Source of the DNA: an uncultured Bacteroidia bacterium
GTDB lineage: Bacteria; Bacteroidota; Bacteroidia; Bacteroidales; ML635J-15
Assembly (NCBI GenBank): GCA_902776565.1
Contig: CACYQN010000006.1
Coordinates: forward strand, 90,709 to 154,708
DNA: 64,000 nucleotides
Direction: 5' to 3'
Within the stretch, counting starts at the first letter, position 1, and the number at the start of each line of letters is the position of its first letter. Of this stretch, positions 1-7,617 are shown piece after piece. The notes beneath the pieces are model-generated. The model did not search any database. It saw only the letters and a program-made list of their open reading frames with translations, and was not told the origin of the DNA. The translations under genes were made by a program, and so were the position numbers.

Positions 1-75
1 TAAGATTTGTGAAATTTGTGTAGATTTGTTCAATTTCTCGCGAAGCGACTGAAAAATAGAAATGACAAGTTTGAT

Positions 76-83
76 TATTTTTG
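76..83 (+). promoter_or_regulatory. Bacteroidota -7 promoter box for the lipoprotein gene at 106
   Basis: TATTTTTG fits the group consensus TAnnTTTG and lies 22 bases before the ATG at 106. It argues that translation begins at 106, not at the in-frame upstream ATG at 16, which would be upstream of the transcript. Confidence 0.6.
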
Positions 84-105
84 CAACACTTTTTCTGCAA
101 ACAAA

Positions 106-732
106 ATGAAAGCAAGACTAATAGTCACCTGCCTGTTCCTTGGATTGTTGTTTTCAAGTTGCTCTGCCCTGATGTACAAGATTATGGGCGTAAAGCAGCC
201 TTACGACTATGATTTGGAGGAAATAACCGCCTATTCCAGCAAGTTCGGAATACCAGATAGCGATTCCTACCTTTTGGACACGACCTATATGCTTGACATT
301 TTACAATCGTGTAAAAATGACACCGTGCTACGCAACAACCTTATGCAACCCTTACAAATCAGATTCTACCAAAGGAGCGACACCCTATTGTCGTTGCAAC
401 TGAACTGCACGGCAGGCGGTTTCCCGAATCTGAAATGGAACAAGCACGGACAACTTGAAACACTCCCACCAAATTTCACCGTTGAAGTTGATACCTGCAT
501 TCTGTTTTGCAAGGATTTGAAATATTTGACACCAATAAGTAACGATTGCCATTCCTTTGATTATTACAACAATGCAGATTACAACATAATTTTGTTCTGG
601 TCGGTATTTATGAACAGGCAAAGCAAGATTCTAATCCGCGAAATACAGGATTACCAAAAGCGCTTCCCCGACAAGAAAATGAATATCATATATGTAAACA
701 CCGACAAGATTTTCAGCATATTGGAGAAATAG
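106..732 (+). CDS. Lipoprotein with a possible cysteine-less thioredoxin-like fold
   Basis: A 208-residue predicted lipoprotein. The start at 106 gives a clean signal peptide (MKARLIVTCLFLGLLFSSC) with lipobox FSSC; the longer reading from 16 adds 30 residues that lie over the promoter. The mature part has no family I recognise by sequence. Near the C terminus the stretch NIILFWSVFMNRQSK followed by a helix and MNIIYVNTD has the shape of the beta-alpha-beta core of TlpA-type thioredoxin folds, but the CxxC is replaced (SVFM), so a redox role is unlikely. That fold call is inference. It stands alone, with its own promoter and no operon partner, and is probably an envelope protein of unknown function. 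Confidence 0.65.
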   Translation: MKARLIVTCLFLGLLFSSCSALMYKIMGVKQPYDYDLEEITAYSSKFGIPDSDSYLLDTTYMLDILQSCKNDTVLRNNLMQPLQIRFYQRSDTLLSLQLNCTAGGFPNLKWNKHGQLETLPPNFTVEVDTCILFCKDLKYLTPISNDCHSFDYYNNADYNIILFWSVFMNRQSKILIREIQDYQKRFPDKKMNIIYVNTDKIFSILEK

Positions 733-795
733 CGGGACAGAGACAACTTTTTAATTTTTTTCGCAAGTCATCATTGTAAATATTAAAAGATTCTG

Positions 796-803
796 TATTT
801 TTG
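796..803 (+). promoter_or_regulatory. -7 promoter box for the small gene at 821
   Basis: TATTTTTG matches TAnnTTTG and sits 17 bases before the ATG, giving a very short 5' leader (roughly 10 bases). Confidence 0.55.
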
Positions 804-820
804 CAAAAAAGTAAAAGAAT

Positions 821-1030
821 ATGTGCAGAACCATCCGAATAACAGGTAACGACAAGATGTGCGACAGCCTTTTCATCCATGCTAGCGAATTGTCAAAGGA
901 AAACGACAGCATAGTTGTTTTCGAAACGCAGGATGAAGTAGAAGACTATACGCCCAAAGAAGTAGAGGAAGCGTTTTTTGCAGGCTCGCGGATAGCAATG
1001 GCGGAAACCGTGGCCGATATTGTTGGATAA
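821..1030 (+). CDS. Small protein of unknown function (69 residues)
   Basis: Encodes 69 residues, acidic in the centre (ETQDEVEDYTPKEVEEAF), with no signal peptide or membrane segment. The -7 box just upstream and codon use like that of its neighbours support a real gene. I do not recognise a family. It faces the lipoprotein gene on the other strand and leaves 18 bases between the two ends. An alternative start is the Met at codon 12, but the promoter position favours the first ATG. Confidence 0.5.
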   Translation: MCRTIRITGNDKMCDSLFIHASELSKENDSIVVFETQDEVEDYTPKEVEEAFFAGSRIAMAETVADIVG

Positions 1031-1048
1031 AAATGCAAGTGATATGGT

Positions 1049-1549
1049 TTAGTTATACATTATTTCATCCAAATACAACACCTTATCGGCATATTTCAGA
1101 ATCTCCTTCTTGCATTTCTCAAATCTCGACTTTCTTCTGTCAATATTTTTGATGTCAACAGACTTCCGAGCCTTACTGATGTTTTCACAAATTTCACTTA
1201 CCAAATCACAGCCAGGATAAGAATGATAGGTTTCTGTATAACGAATCGGATAGTCTGGGTTCATTGGGTTTTCCTGTGTATGAATATGTTGTACCGTAGT
1301 ATTACATGATTCTTTGATTTTTTCCTCCGTTGACTTGCACTTGTCATACAATCCGTCGAAGCAAGTGAAATCGTCGTAGGTCGCCGACTTGTACAAATCC
1401 ATATTCAGTTGGACATATTCTTTCAGCCCGCTCCACTCAATGCTGTATTCCTTACATTCGTTCTTGACCTTGTTGCAAGAAACCAATGCTGCCAATCCGC
1501 ATATAGCGAACATAACAGCAACAATCCGTATAGTTCTTAATGCTTTCAT
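1049..1549 (-). CDS. Hypothetical lipoprotein
   Basis: A 166-residue predicted lipoprotein; the start is placed at MKALRTIRIV because this gives the signal peptide with lipobox ALVSC at its end, while the ATG nine codons upstream adds a polar extension. The mature part is rich in Lys, Glu and Cys with several YxxC/CxxY spacings and probably helical. No family recognised. Expected location is the periplasmic face of a membrane, or the cell surface. Confidence 0.6.
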   Translation of the reverse strand: MKALRTIRIVAVMFAICGLAALVSCNKVKNECKEYSIEWSGLKEYVQLNMDLYKSATYDDFTCFDGLYDKCKSTEEKIKESCNTTVQHIHTQENPMNPDYPIRYTETYHSYPGCDLVSEICENISKARKSVDIKNIDRRKSRFEKCKKEILKYADKVLYLDEIMYN

Positions 1550-1833
1550 AATCGTAAGTTTAAAATGTTTCCACAAATGTAATCAAAGGAAAGCAGTTTG
1601 TGTCATAAGGGTATGTTATAAATTTGTTAATATAATCAAAACGATTAAACAAGATTTAGAATTGTTCAATTTAATTACATATAGGCTTCACCGTTCTCAC
1701 GAAGCGACTCCTTTTTATTTAGTACCACAAGTGGCAGAAACGGCAAAGCCATTCAAACTGTGTCTGCCATCAAATCCTCAAATCATCCAATCATCAAATC
1801 GTAAATCGTACTTCGTAAATCGTAAATTATTAT

Positions 1834-1841
1834 TACTTTTG
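1834..1841 (+). promoter_or_regulatory. -7 promoter box almost abutting the start codon of the bifunctional-nuclease gene
   Basis: TACTTTTG fits TAnnTTTG and ends 8 bases before the ATG at 1850, so transcription should begin within a few bases of the start codon (near-leaderless message). Just upstream, 1797-1826 carries short direct repeats of the type CGTAAATCGTA; similar repeats occur at 59531-59553. The rest of 1550-1833 shows no gene. Confidence 0.5.
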
Positions 1842-1849
1842 CCATCGCT

Positions 1850-2431
1850 ATGGAACAAATAAAATTGACGGTTAACGGACTTGCCGACAGCAACAACATG
1901 ACTGGCGCATACGTTGTTGTGCTTTCTGTAGCACACAGCAAAAAGCGCATCCCCGTAGTCATCGACGCCACCGAAGCACAGTCCATAGCAAAGAAAATCA
2001 CAAGCATGGACACTCCGCGTCCGCTAATCCACGAAGTGTTCTCCATTTCGATGCGGAAGTTCGACATAACCGCCGAGGAAGTGCTAATATACAAGTTCGA
2101 GGAAGGCATCTTCTACTCGCGCATTTTCTTCAGCCGTGGCGAACAGCACGAATTTGTTGAAGCAAAAACTTCTGATGCAATCGCAGTTTCGCTAATCTTC
2201 AACTGCCCAATTTTCACCACATCCGAAGTCGTCGATAAGGCTGGCGTAATACTCGCCGAAGACGAGAAATACCTCAACTCCGAACGCTACTGCTTCAACC
2301 TAAAGGAAGCCGACTTGGACGCGCTCAACCAGTTGATGCAAAACGCGATAGACGAAGAAGACTACGAATACGCATCTATTATCAGGGACGAAATTTATTC
2401 AAGAAACAACAAAAAGGATAAAAATGAATAA
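1850..2431 (+). CDS. Bifunctional nuclease family protein with C-terminal UVR motif
   Basis: A 193-residue protein. Residues about 5-140 match the bifunctional nuclease domain (BFN, formerly DUF151): conserved patterns VVLSVAHSKKRIPVVIDATEA, TPRPLIHEV (split here for length) and EAKTSDAIAVSL. The C-terminal helix LNQLMQNAIDEEDYEYAS is a UVR-type helical hairpin like those of UvrB/UvrC. This two-part layout is standard in Bacteroidota; biochemical function there is unproven (plant homologues cut RNA and DNA). It opens an operon: its last 8 bases overlap the nucleoside transporter gene, followed by thyA and folA, so a link to nucleotide metabolism is plausible. Confidence 0.85.
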   Translation: MEQIKLTVNGLADSNNMTGAYVVVLSVAHSKKRIPVVIDATEAQSIAKKITSMDTPRPLIHEVFSISMRKFDITAEEVLIYKFEEGIFYSRIFFSRGEQHEFVEAKTSDAIAVSLIFNCPIFTTSEVVDKAGVILAEDEKYLNSERYCFNLKEADLDALNQLMQNAIDEEDYEYASIIRDEIYSRNNKKDKNE

Positions 2432-3710
2432 CAGCGGAATCAAATTCAGACTTATCGTGATGAATTTTCTCCAGTTCGCAATCTGGGGAGCCTACCTCAC
2501 ATGTATGGGAACCTACCTATTCATACACGGAATGGCAGGAAAAATTGGAATTTTCTACTCTATACAGGGTATTGTGTCAATTTTTATGCCTGCACTCATG
2601 GGTATAATCGCCGACACAAAACTTCCTGCACAAAAAACTCTCGGTCTCTGCCACGGCATTTCGGGCATTGCAATGCTTTGCGCCGGACTGTACGGACTTA
2701 TGGCTGGCGATGCGGTAGAATTCGGCACACTATTCTCAATATATACCGTTGCAGTTGCATTCTATATGCCGACACTTGCCCTATCGAACTCAGTGGCTTA
2801 CAATGCTTTGGAAAAGTCACACCTCGATACCGTCAAGGAATTTCCACCAATCAGGATTTTCGGAACTATCGGTTTCATCTGCACAATGTGGATTGTTGAC
2901 CTGCTCGGATTCCAACCTACTGCAGCTCAGTTTGTTGTAAGTGGCGGAATTGGAATTGTCCTCGCCATCTACTCGTTCACATTGCCACACTGCCCGACAA
3001 AGAAAGAAATAAAAGAGATTGGAAGCAACGAAACTCTTTTAGACAAACTTGGATTCAGTGCCTTCAAACTGTTCAAGCAAAGCAAGATGGCCTTGTTTTT
3101 CATATTCTCGATGCTACTTGGCGTTTCGTTGCAGATAACCAATGGATTCGCAAATCCATTCCTCACAAGCTTCGAAGGAATCAGTGAATATGCCGATACT
3201 TTCGGCGTTCAGCACGCAAACATACTTATTTCGCTGTCACAAGTTTCCGAAACATTGTGCATACTGCTAATCCCGTTCTTCCTCAAGCGATTCGGCATCA
3301 AGAAGGTAATGCTAATTGCAATGTTTGCTTGGGTGCTTCGTTTCGGTCTGTTTGGACTTGGCAACCCGGGTTCGGGTGTTTGGATGTTCATCCTGTCGTG
3401 CATAGTTTACGGTGTGGCATTCGACTTCTTCAACATCAGCGGTTCGCTCTTTGTCGATAAGGAAACCGACACATCAATCCGCTCATCCGCACAAGGACTT
3501 TTCTTCTTGATGACCAATGGAATAGGCGCAACAATAGGCACTTTGGCAGCACAAGCTGTTGTTAACCACTTTGTATATTCGCAGGAAGGTGCAATGAATG
3601 TTTGGCAAGGCTGGCAGACAAGCTGGTATATCTTTGCTGCATACGCACTTATAGTTGCACTGTTGTTCGCAATTTGCTTCAAGTACAAACACGAAAGAGA
3701 GACAAAATAA
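2424..3710 (+). CDS. Nucleoside:proton symporter of the major facilitator superfamily (NupG-like)
   Basis: A 428-residue inner-membrane transporter with about twelve hydrophobic segments. The N terminus (RLIVMNFLQFAIWGAYLTCMG) and the segment KEFPPIRIFGTIGFI are typical of the nucleoside:H+ symporter family of E. coli NupG/XapB. It imports nucleosides driven by the proton gradient (family knowledge). It overlaps the upstream BFN gene by 8 bases and is followed after 4 bases by an acidic protein, then thyA and folA. The order suggests co-expression of nucleoside uptake with dTMP synthesis. The name nupG is likely but the exact substrate cannot be read. Confidence 0.85.
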   Translation: MNNSGIKFRLIVMNFLQFAIWGAYLTCMGTYLFIHGMAGKIGIFYSIQGIVSIFMPALMGIIADTKLPAQKTLGLCHGISGIAMLCAGLYGLMAGDAVEFGTLFSIYTVAVAFYMPTLALSNSVAYNALEKSHLDTVKEFPPIRIFGTIGFICTMWIVDLLGFQPTAAQFVVSGGIGIVLAIYSFTLPHCPTKKEIKEIGSNETLLDKLGFSAFKLFKQSKMALFFIFSMLLGVSLQITNGFANPFLTSFEGISEYADTFGVQHANILISLSQVSETLCILLIPFFLKRFGIKKVMLIAMFAWVLRFGLFGLGNPGSGVWMFILSCIVYGVAFDFFNISGSLFVDKETDTSIRSSAQGLFFLMTNGIGATIGTLAAQAVVNHFVYSQEGAMNVWQGWQTSWYIFAAYALIVALLFAICFKYKHERETK

Positions 3711-3714
3711 TAAT

Positions 3715-4131
3715 ATGAAAGTTTTATTGACATACATCGGTCCCGAAAACGCCATAAAGGTTGATTTTCCTATGATTCCCGACTACGACAGCAGGATTTT
3801 GCTATCCGAGGCCGATTACAAAAAGGTGGTCAAGATAGTGTACGACCAATTCAAGCAGGTTTCATTGGATTTAGGGGCAACGAAAAAAGAAAAGGAAATG
3901 GCTGTCAGAATGTACATTGAAAACGCTACAGTACAGCATATCGACATTGTCTGGGACGAGGAAGACCAAGCATATCTTCCGCTGATATCGATGTCTCATC
4001 CCATTAACGAAGACTTTGACGACGATATGGAAGAAGAATTTGATGATGATTTCAACGACTTCGACGACATCGACGAAAAGCCCCACCACAAACCACATAC
4101 ACACGGAAAGAAGAAAAAACTGTTCAACTGA
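3715..4131 (+). CDS. Acidic hypothetical protein with His/Lys-rich tail
   Basis: A 138-residue cytosolic protein starting at MKVLLTYIG, 4 bases after the transporter stop; an upstream in-frame ATG lies inside the transporter gene and is rejected. The first 95 residues look globular. They are followed by an extremely acidic stretch (residues about 100-122, mostly Asp/Glu) and then a His/Lys-rich end ([17 protein letters not shown]). No family recognised. The stop overlaps the thyA ATG by one base, which suggests translational coupling. The tail could bind metal ions or nucleic acid, but this is only inference. Confidence 0.7.
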   Translation: MKVLLTYIGPENAIKVDFPMIPDYDSRILLSEADYKKVVKIVYDQFKQVSLDLGATKKEKEMAVRMYIENATVQHIDIVWDEEDQAYLPLISMSHPINEDFDDDMEEEFDDDFNDFDDIDEKPHHKPHTHGKKKKLFN

Positions 4132-4925
4132 TGAAACAATATCTCGACCTATTACAGCGCGTACTCGACGAAGGCGTACGCAAGAGCGACCGCACGGGAA
4201 CCGGCACAATAAGCGTGTTTGGACACCAAATGCGCTTCAACCTGCAGGACGGTTTTCCTTGCCTCACAACCAAGAAGTTGCATTTGAAGTCGATAATCCA
4301 CGAACTGCTGTGGTTCTTGGCTGGTGACACCAACATAAAGTACCTGAACGACAACGGTGTACGCATCTGGGACGAGTGGGCCGACGAAAACGGCGACCTC
4401 GGTCATGTGTATGGCTACCAGTGGCGCTCGTGGAAAACTCCCGACGGACAAACCATCGACCAGATTTCGAACCTTGTAAAGTCGCTGAAGGAAAATCCCG
4501 ACTCGCGCCGCCACATCGTTAGCGCGTGGAATGTCGCCGACATCGACAATATGGCTTTGCCGCCATGCCACGCCTTGTTCCAGTTCTATGTTGCCGATGG
4601 AAAACTTTCGTGCCAACTTTACCAGCGCAGTGCCGACCTTTTCCTCGGCGTGCCATTCAACATTGCATCCTACGCATTGCTAACCATGATGTTGGCTCAG
4701 GTTTGCGGATACCAGTACGGAGAATTCATCCATACTTTCGGCGATGCGCACATCTACCTAAATCATCTCGAACAGGTTCACACCCAGCTCGAACGCACAC
4801 CGCGACCGTTGCCAAAGATGAAGATAAATCCCGATGTGAAGGACATTTTCTCGTTCAAGTACGAAGACTTTGAGTTGATTGACTACAATCCATATCCACA
4901 CATTAAAGCAGAAGTATCGGTATGA
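4131..4925 (+). CDS. thyA: Thymidylate synthase
   Basis: 264 residues, the same length as E. coli ThyA. Converts dUMP and methylene-tetrahydrofolate to dTMP and dihydrofolate in the cytosol. The catalytic cysteine is C146 in [12 protein letters not shown]; the dUMP/phosphate-binding regions RTGTGT (21-26), [11 protein letters not shown] and [16 protein letters not shown], and the C-terminal EVSV end are all present. It is coupled to both neighbours: one-base overlap with the upstream gene and a 4-base ATGA overlap with folA, which recycles the dihydrofolate it makes. Confidence 0.97.
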   Translation: MKQYLDLLQRVLDEGVRKSDRTGTGTISVFGHQMRFNLQDGFPCLTTKKLHLKSIIHELLWFLAGDTNIKYLNDNGVRIWDEWADENGDLGHVYGYQWRSWKTPDGQTIDQISNLVKSLKENPDSRRHIVSAWNVADIDNMALPPCHALFQFYVADGKLSCQLYQRSADLFLGVPFNIASYALLTMMLAQVCGYQYGEFIHTFGDAHIYLNHLEQVHTQLERTPRPLPKMKINPDVKDIFSFKYEDFELIDYNPYPHIKAEVSV

Positions 4926-5410
4926 CAGACAGGCAGATAACAATGATAGTGGCAGTTGCCGAAAACGGAGCCATCGGCAAGGACAACAACCTGCTGTGGC
5001 ACATCAGCGGCGACCTCAAGCGTTTCAAGGCGATAACTACGGGACATTCCATAATAATGGGACGCAAAACCTATCTTTCGTTCCCCAAACGTCCCCTGCC
5101 CGACCGCAAGAACATAATTCTCACCAATGGCGACAATACTTTTGAAGGTGCCTACACCGCCAAAAACATCGAGCAGGCACTTGCCCTTTGCGACAGCGAC
5201 GAAGTGTTTATAATTGGCGGAGAATCAATATACCGACAATTTTTACCATACACAACCAAGATTTACCTCACGCGCGTACACCGCAGCTACGAAGCCGACA
5301 CTTTCTTTCCAGAACTCAACATGGGCAAATGGGAAACCATTGAAACAGAAGAACATCTCGATGGAGAACCACCGTTTACATACATTACGCTGAGAAGTAA
5401 AGAAATGTAA
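4922..5410 (+). CDS. folA: Dihydrofolate reductase
   Basis: 162 residues, normal for bacterial DHFR. NADPH-dependent reduction of dihydrofolate to tetrahydrofolate. Visible motifs: N-terminal [20 protein letters not shown], the catalytic acidic residue in the helix SGDLKRFK, the NADPH-binding [12 protein letters not shown] and the [12 protein letters not shown] segment. The ATG overlaps the thyA stop (ATGA), the usual thyA-folA arrangement. Starting at Met8 would also give a full domain, but the overlap favours the first Met. Confidence 0.96.
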   Translation: MTDRQITMIVAVAENGAIGKDNNLLWHISGDLKRFKAITTGHSIIMGRKTYLSFPKRPLPDRKNIILTNGDNTFEGAYTAKNIEQALALCDSDEVFIIGGESIYRQFLPYTTKIYLTRVHRSYEADTFFPELNMGKWETIETEEHLDGEPPFTYITLRSKEM

Positions 5411-5412
5411 AT

Positions 5413-5427
5413 GGCTAAAGCCCGTTT
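5413..5427. repeat. Short intergenic repeat GGCTAAAGCCCGTTT (copy 1)
   Basis: The 15-base string lies right behind the folA stop and recurs at 16532-16546. Its core GGCTAAAGCC is a small inverted repeat. Probably a dispersed REP-like sequence (inference). Confidence 0.45.
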
Positions 5428-5487
5428 CTACATATTTTTCAAAATAAAAGATTTTTCTCTTCCATTATCCAAATCAGATTTTATTGC

Positions 5488-5495
5488 TAACTTTG
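5488..5495 (+). promoter_or_regulatory. -7 promoter box for the CHASE2 gene
   Basis: TAACTTTG matches TAnnTTTG and lies 20 bases before the ATG at 5516. Confidence 0.55.
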
Positions 5496-5515
5496 CAACG
5501 CAAATAATATAAGAG

Positions 5516-6832
5516 ATGGCAAGAAAATATCCAGAAAAATATGGTCCACTGCTGTTGCTTGATGCTGGACTTATTACCGTTTTTACGGCTATCGTAGTTG
5601 TATTCATGTGGAGCATAATCGATTCGGTTGACCTGTTCAACCCATTCGACGACTACATCGACAACTTCGACTACAGCGACCTCGTCTATTCGGAAATGAG
5701 CCGCAAGGACGACATTTACAAGACCGATACCAATATATATATAGTAAACATTGGCGACCTCAGCCGTGGCGAACTTGCCCAGAAGATAAACATCATCGAG
5801 AAGTTCGAGCCTCGCGTAATCGGCATCGATGCAGTATTCAAGGAACCGAAAAACGGCAACATCCAGGAAATAATGGAGGACATGGCACTTAAGCAGGCCT
5901 TGAACGCCAAACAAAACATAGTGATGGGTTCGTTCGGCATATACGACGAAGAAGACCCCGACAAGGCCGTAGGCGTTATCCGCACAAGCGAATTCTTCGG
6001 TGACCTGCCATACGGACACTGCGAACTGCAAAACGAACCTCTGACCTGCCGCGAATTCGACAAATTCATCCGTTTTACCGACTCTATAACCAACGACACT
6101 GTCACAATAAACGCATTCTCAGCAGCAATCGTCAGCATGTACGACAACGAAATGTTCATGCGATTCGCAAAACGCAACAAGAAGCAGCTCGAAAGCATCA
6201 ACTACCGCGGCGGAAGCATGCCGTTCATAAAGATTGACTACGAAGACGTGAACGACTCGTGCAACCTGAGCATGCTCAAGGACAAAATCGTGCTTATGGG
6301 CTATCTCGGAATGTACAAGGGCGCACCAATGGACACAATCGATGCTTTCTTCACACCACTTGAACGCTGCGACGGCTACGATGCAAAGGGAATCGAAATC
6401 CACGCACACGCCATCAGCATGATAATGAACGACGACTGCCTAGTAACACTTGAGCCTTGGCAAAACAAAGCCATAGCGTTCATAATAACATTCTTCTTCG
6501 TTTTGTGGCTGGTTTACTGGTATGTGTTCGGTGCCAAATTCTTCGATATACTTTCTAAACCAATACAATTTTTACTTATTGCAGTAGTTTTATTAATTTC
6601 TTATTACGTAATGAAAGAGTTTGGCATAAAAGTTGATATGATGCCTACTGGAATTATGTTGATATTCTGTATTGAAGTTTTATATTTGTACGAAGAAACA
6701 TTAGAATTATTTAAGATAGATTCATTTATAACGCAAACATTTAAATACACGAAAGATGAAAGGAATAAAGTTTTACGCAGCATTGTTAGGTTTGAGTTTA
6801 TTCGCAATAAGTTTAAGCGCTCAGACAAGTGA
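5516..6832 (+). CDS. CHASE2-domain membrane sensor protein without an output domain
   Basis: A 438-residue membrane protein. One hydrophobic segment at about 10-33 is followed by an extracytoplasmic region (about 34-315) with CHASE2 hallmarks: NIYIVNIGDLSRGELA, FEPRVIGIDAVF and IVLMGYLG near the end. Then come three membrane segments (about 322-395), the standard CHASE2 layout. The roughly 40 residues after the last segment hold no kinase, cyclase or other output module, so a signal would have to pass to another protein. From about 6540 on, base and codon composition becomes much richer in A/T than in the first 1 kb. The last 77 bases overlap a signal-peptide reading frame that belongs to the next gene. 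Confidence 0.85.
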   Translation: MARKYPEKYGPLLLLDAGLITVFTAIVVVFMWSIIDSVDLFNPFDDYIDNFDYSDLVYSEMSRKDDIYKTDTNIYIVNIGDLSRGELAQKINIIEKFEPRVIGIDAVFKEPKNGNIQEIMEDMALKQALNAKQNIVMGSFGIYDEEDPDKAVGVIRTSEFFGDLPYGHCELQNEPLTCREFDKFIRFTDSITNDTVTINAFSAAIVSMYDNEMFMRFAKRNKKQLESINYRGGSMPFIKIDYEDVNDSCNLSMLKDKIVLMGYLGMYKGAPMDTIDAFFTPLERCDGYDAKGIEIHAHAISMIMNDDCLVTLEPWQNKAIAFIITFFFVLWLVYWYVFGAKFFDILSKPIQFLLIAVVLLISYYVMKEFGIKVDMMPTGIMLIFCIEVLYLYEETLELFKIDSFITQTFKYTKDERNKVLRSIVRFEFIRNKFKRSDK

Positions 6833-6863
6833 TCTACTTCTCGGGAAGCCCGAAGATTGTTGA
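6756..6863 (+). other. Out-of-frame signal-peptide reading frame overlapping the CHASE2 gene end
   Basis: ATG at 6756 opens a 35-codon frame whose product starts MKGIKFYAALLGLSLFAIS and continues LSAQ, a textbook signal peptide with cleavage expected near SLSAQ, and stops at 6861-6863. The body of the downstream gene is in a frame one base further on and lacks any export signal. The simplest reading is that this is the true 5' end of the downstream gene, cut off by a one- or two-base indel near 6830-6840 (mutation or sequence error). Confidence 0.55.
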
Positions 6864-7548
6864 CAAGAAGGTAGAAACCAACCTCGTGAGGGACAGTTAC
6901 ATATCTTCGAAGAGTTCGTTGAAGGTTCCTGCTGGCTCGTACGTTGTACTTACCAACAAGAACGACGTTCCAATGGGAATCAACACTCCTGGAACCTATT
7001 CAGTTCCAGACCTTAACAAGATTTACGAAGATGTAGGTAACAGCAACCTTACACAGGAATTCTTCAACTACATTGCAAACAATATGATTCAGAACTCGCA
7101 GAAGGAACGCAAGAGCGGTGGCGTTTACCGTGCTGTTGGCGACATCATCCGCGACCCGTTCGACGATGCAATGGTTATCGAAAACTATGTCGTTCTCAAC
7201 TGGGCAAATCCTAAGCAGAAGAAGTTGTACCTGAAGATTTACGACGAAGAATCGGGCGAACCAGTAATTGACAACTATGCAACAACCGACAGCGCATTCG
7301 TTGTTAAGTTTGACGATAAGATTTACCAGAAAGGCAAAAAGTACTCTTGGATTGTAAGCCCGACTTCTAGCGACCCCGACCAAGGTACAATCCTCAGAAC
7401 CTTCACTTTCGCCGACGACGAATGGAAGAAAGAGTACCAGAAGGAAGTTGACGAAATCAACAAGACCGAAAACGAATATATGAGAAAAATCAAGCTCATC
7501 AGATTGTCGCTCGAAAAGAACATATACCCGATACTTGAAATGTATTAG
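6829..7548 (+). CDS. Probably exported partner of the CHASE2 protein (5' end frameshifted)
   Basis: The open frame can begin at GTG 6829, overlapping the CHASE2 stop, and gives 239 residues without an export signal; joined to the frame at 6756 it would be about 264 residues with a signal peptide. The N-terminal third (KSSLKVPAGSYVVLTNKND...NTPGTYSV) looks like the short beta-strands of FecR-type domains. The region WANPKQKKLYLKIYDEESG to YSWIVSPTSSDPDQGTILRTF is a second beta-rich domain, followed by a Lys/Glu-rich helical tail. CHASE2 proteins often sit beside FecR-like or related secreted proteins in other bacteria, which fits a two-gene sensor pair (inference). Both genes end at a strong terminator. 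Confidence 0.65.
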   Translation: MIYFSGSPKIVDKKVETNLVRDSYISSKSSLKVPAGSYVVLTNKNDVPMGINTPGTYSVPDLNKIYEDVGNSNLTQEFFNYIANNMIQNSQKERKSGGVYRAVGDIIRDPFDDAMVIENYVVLNWANPKQKKLYLKIYDEESGEPVIDNYATTDSAFVVKFDDKIYQKGKKYSWIVSPTSSDPDQGTILRTFTFADDEWKKEYQKEVDEINKTENEYMRKIKLIRLSLEKNIYPILEMY

Positions 7549-7567
7549 GATTGACAAATAACAATGC

Positions 7568-7602
7568 AAAAAAAACGCAACCGTCTCTGGTTGCGTTTTT
7601 TT
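7568..7602 (+). terminator. Rho-independent terminator
   Basis: AACGCAACC / GGTTGCGTT stem with a 6-base loop, flanked by an A-run on the left and a T-run on the right, so it can work in both directions between the convergent CHASE2 operon and the methyltransferase gene. Confidence 0.85.
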
Positions 7603-7617
7603 GTTAATATACTAACC

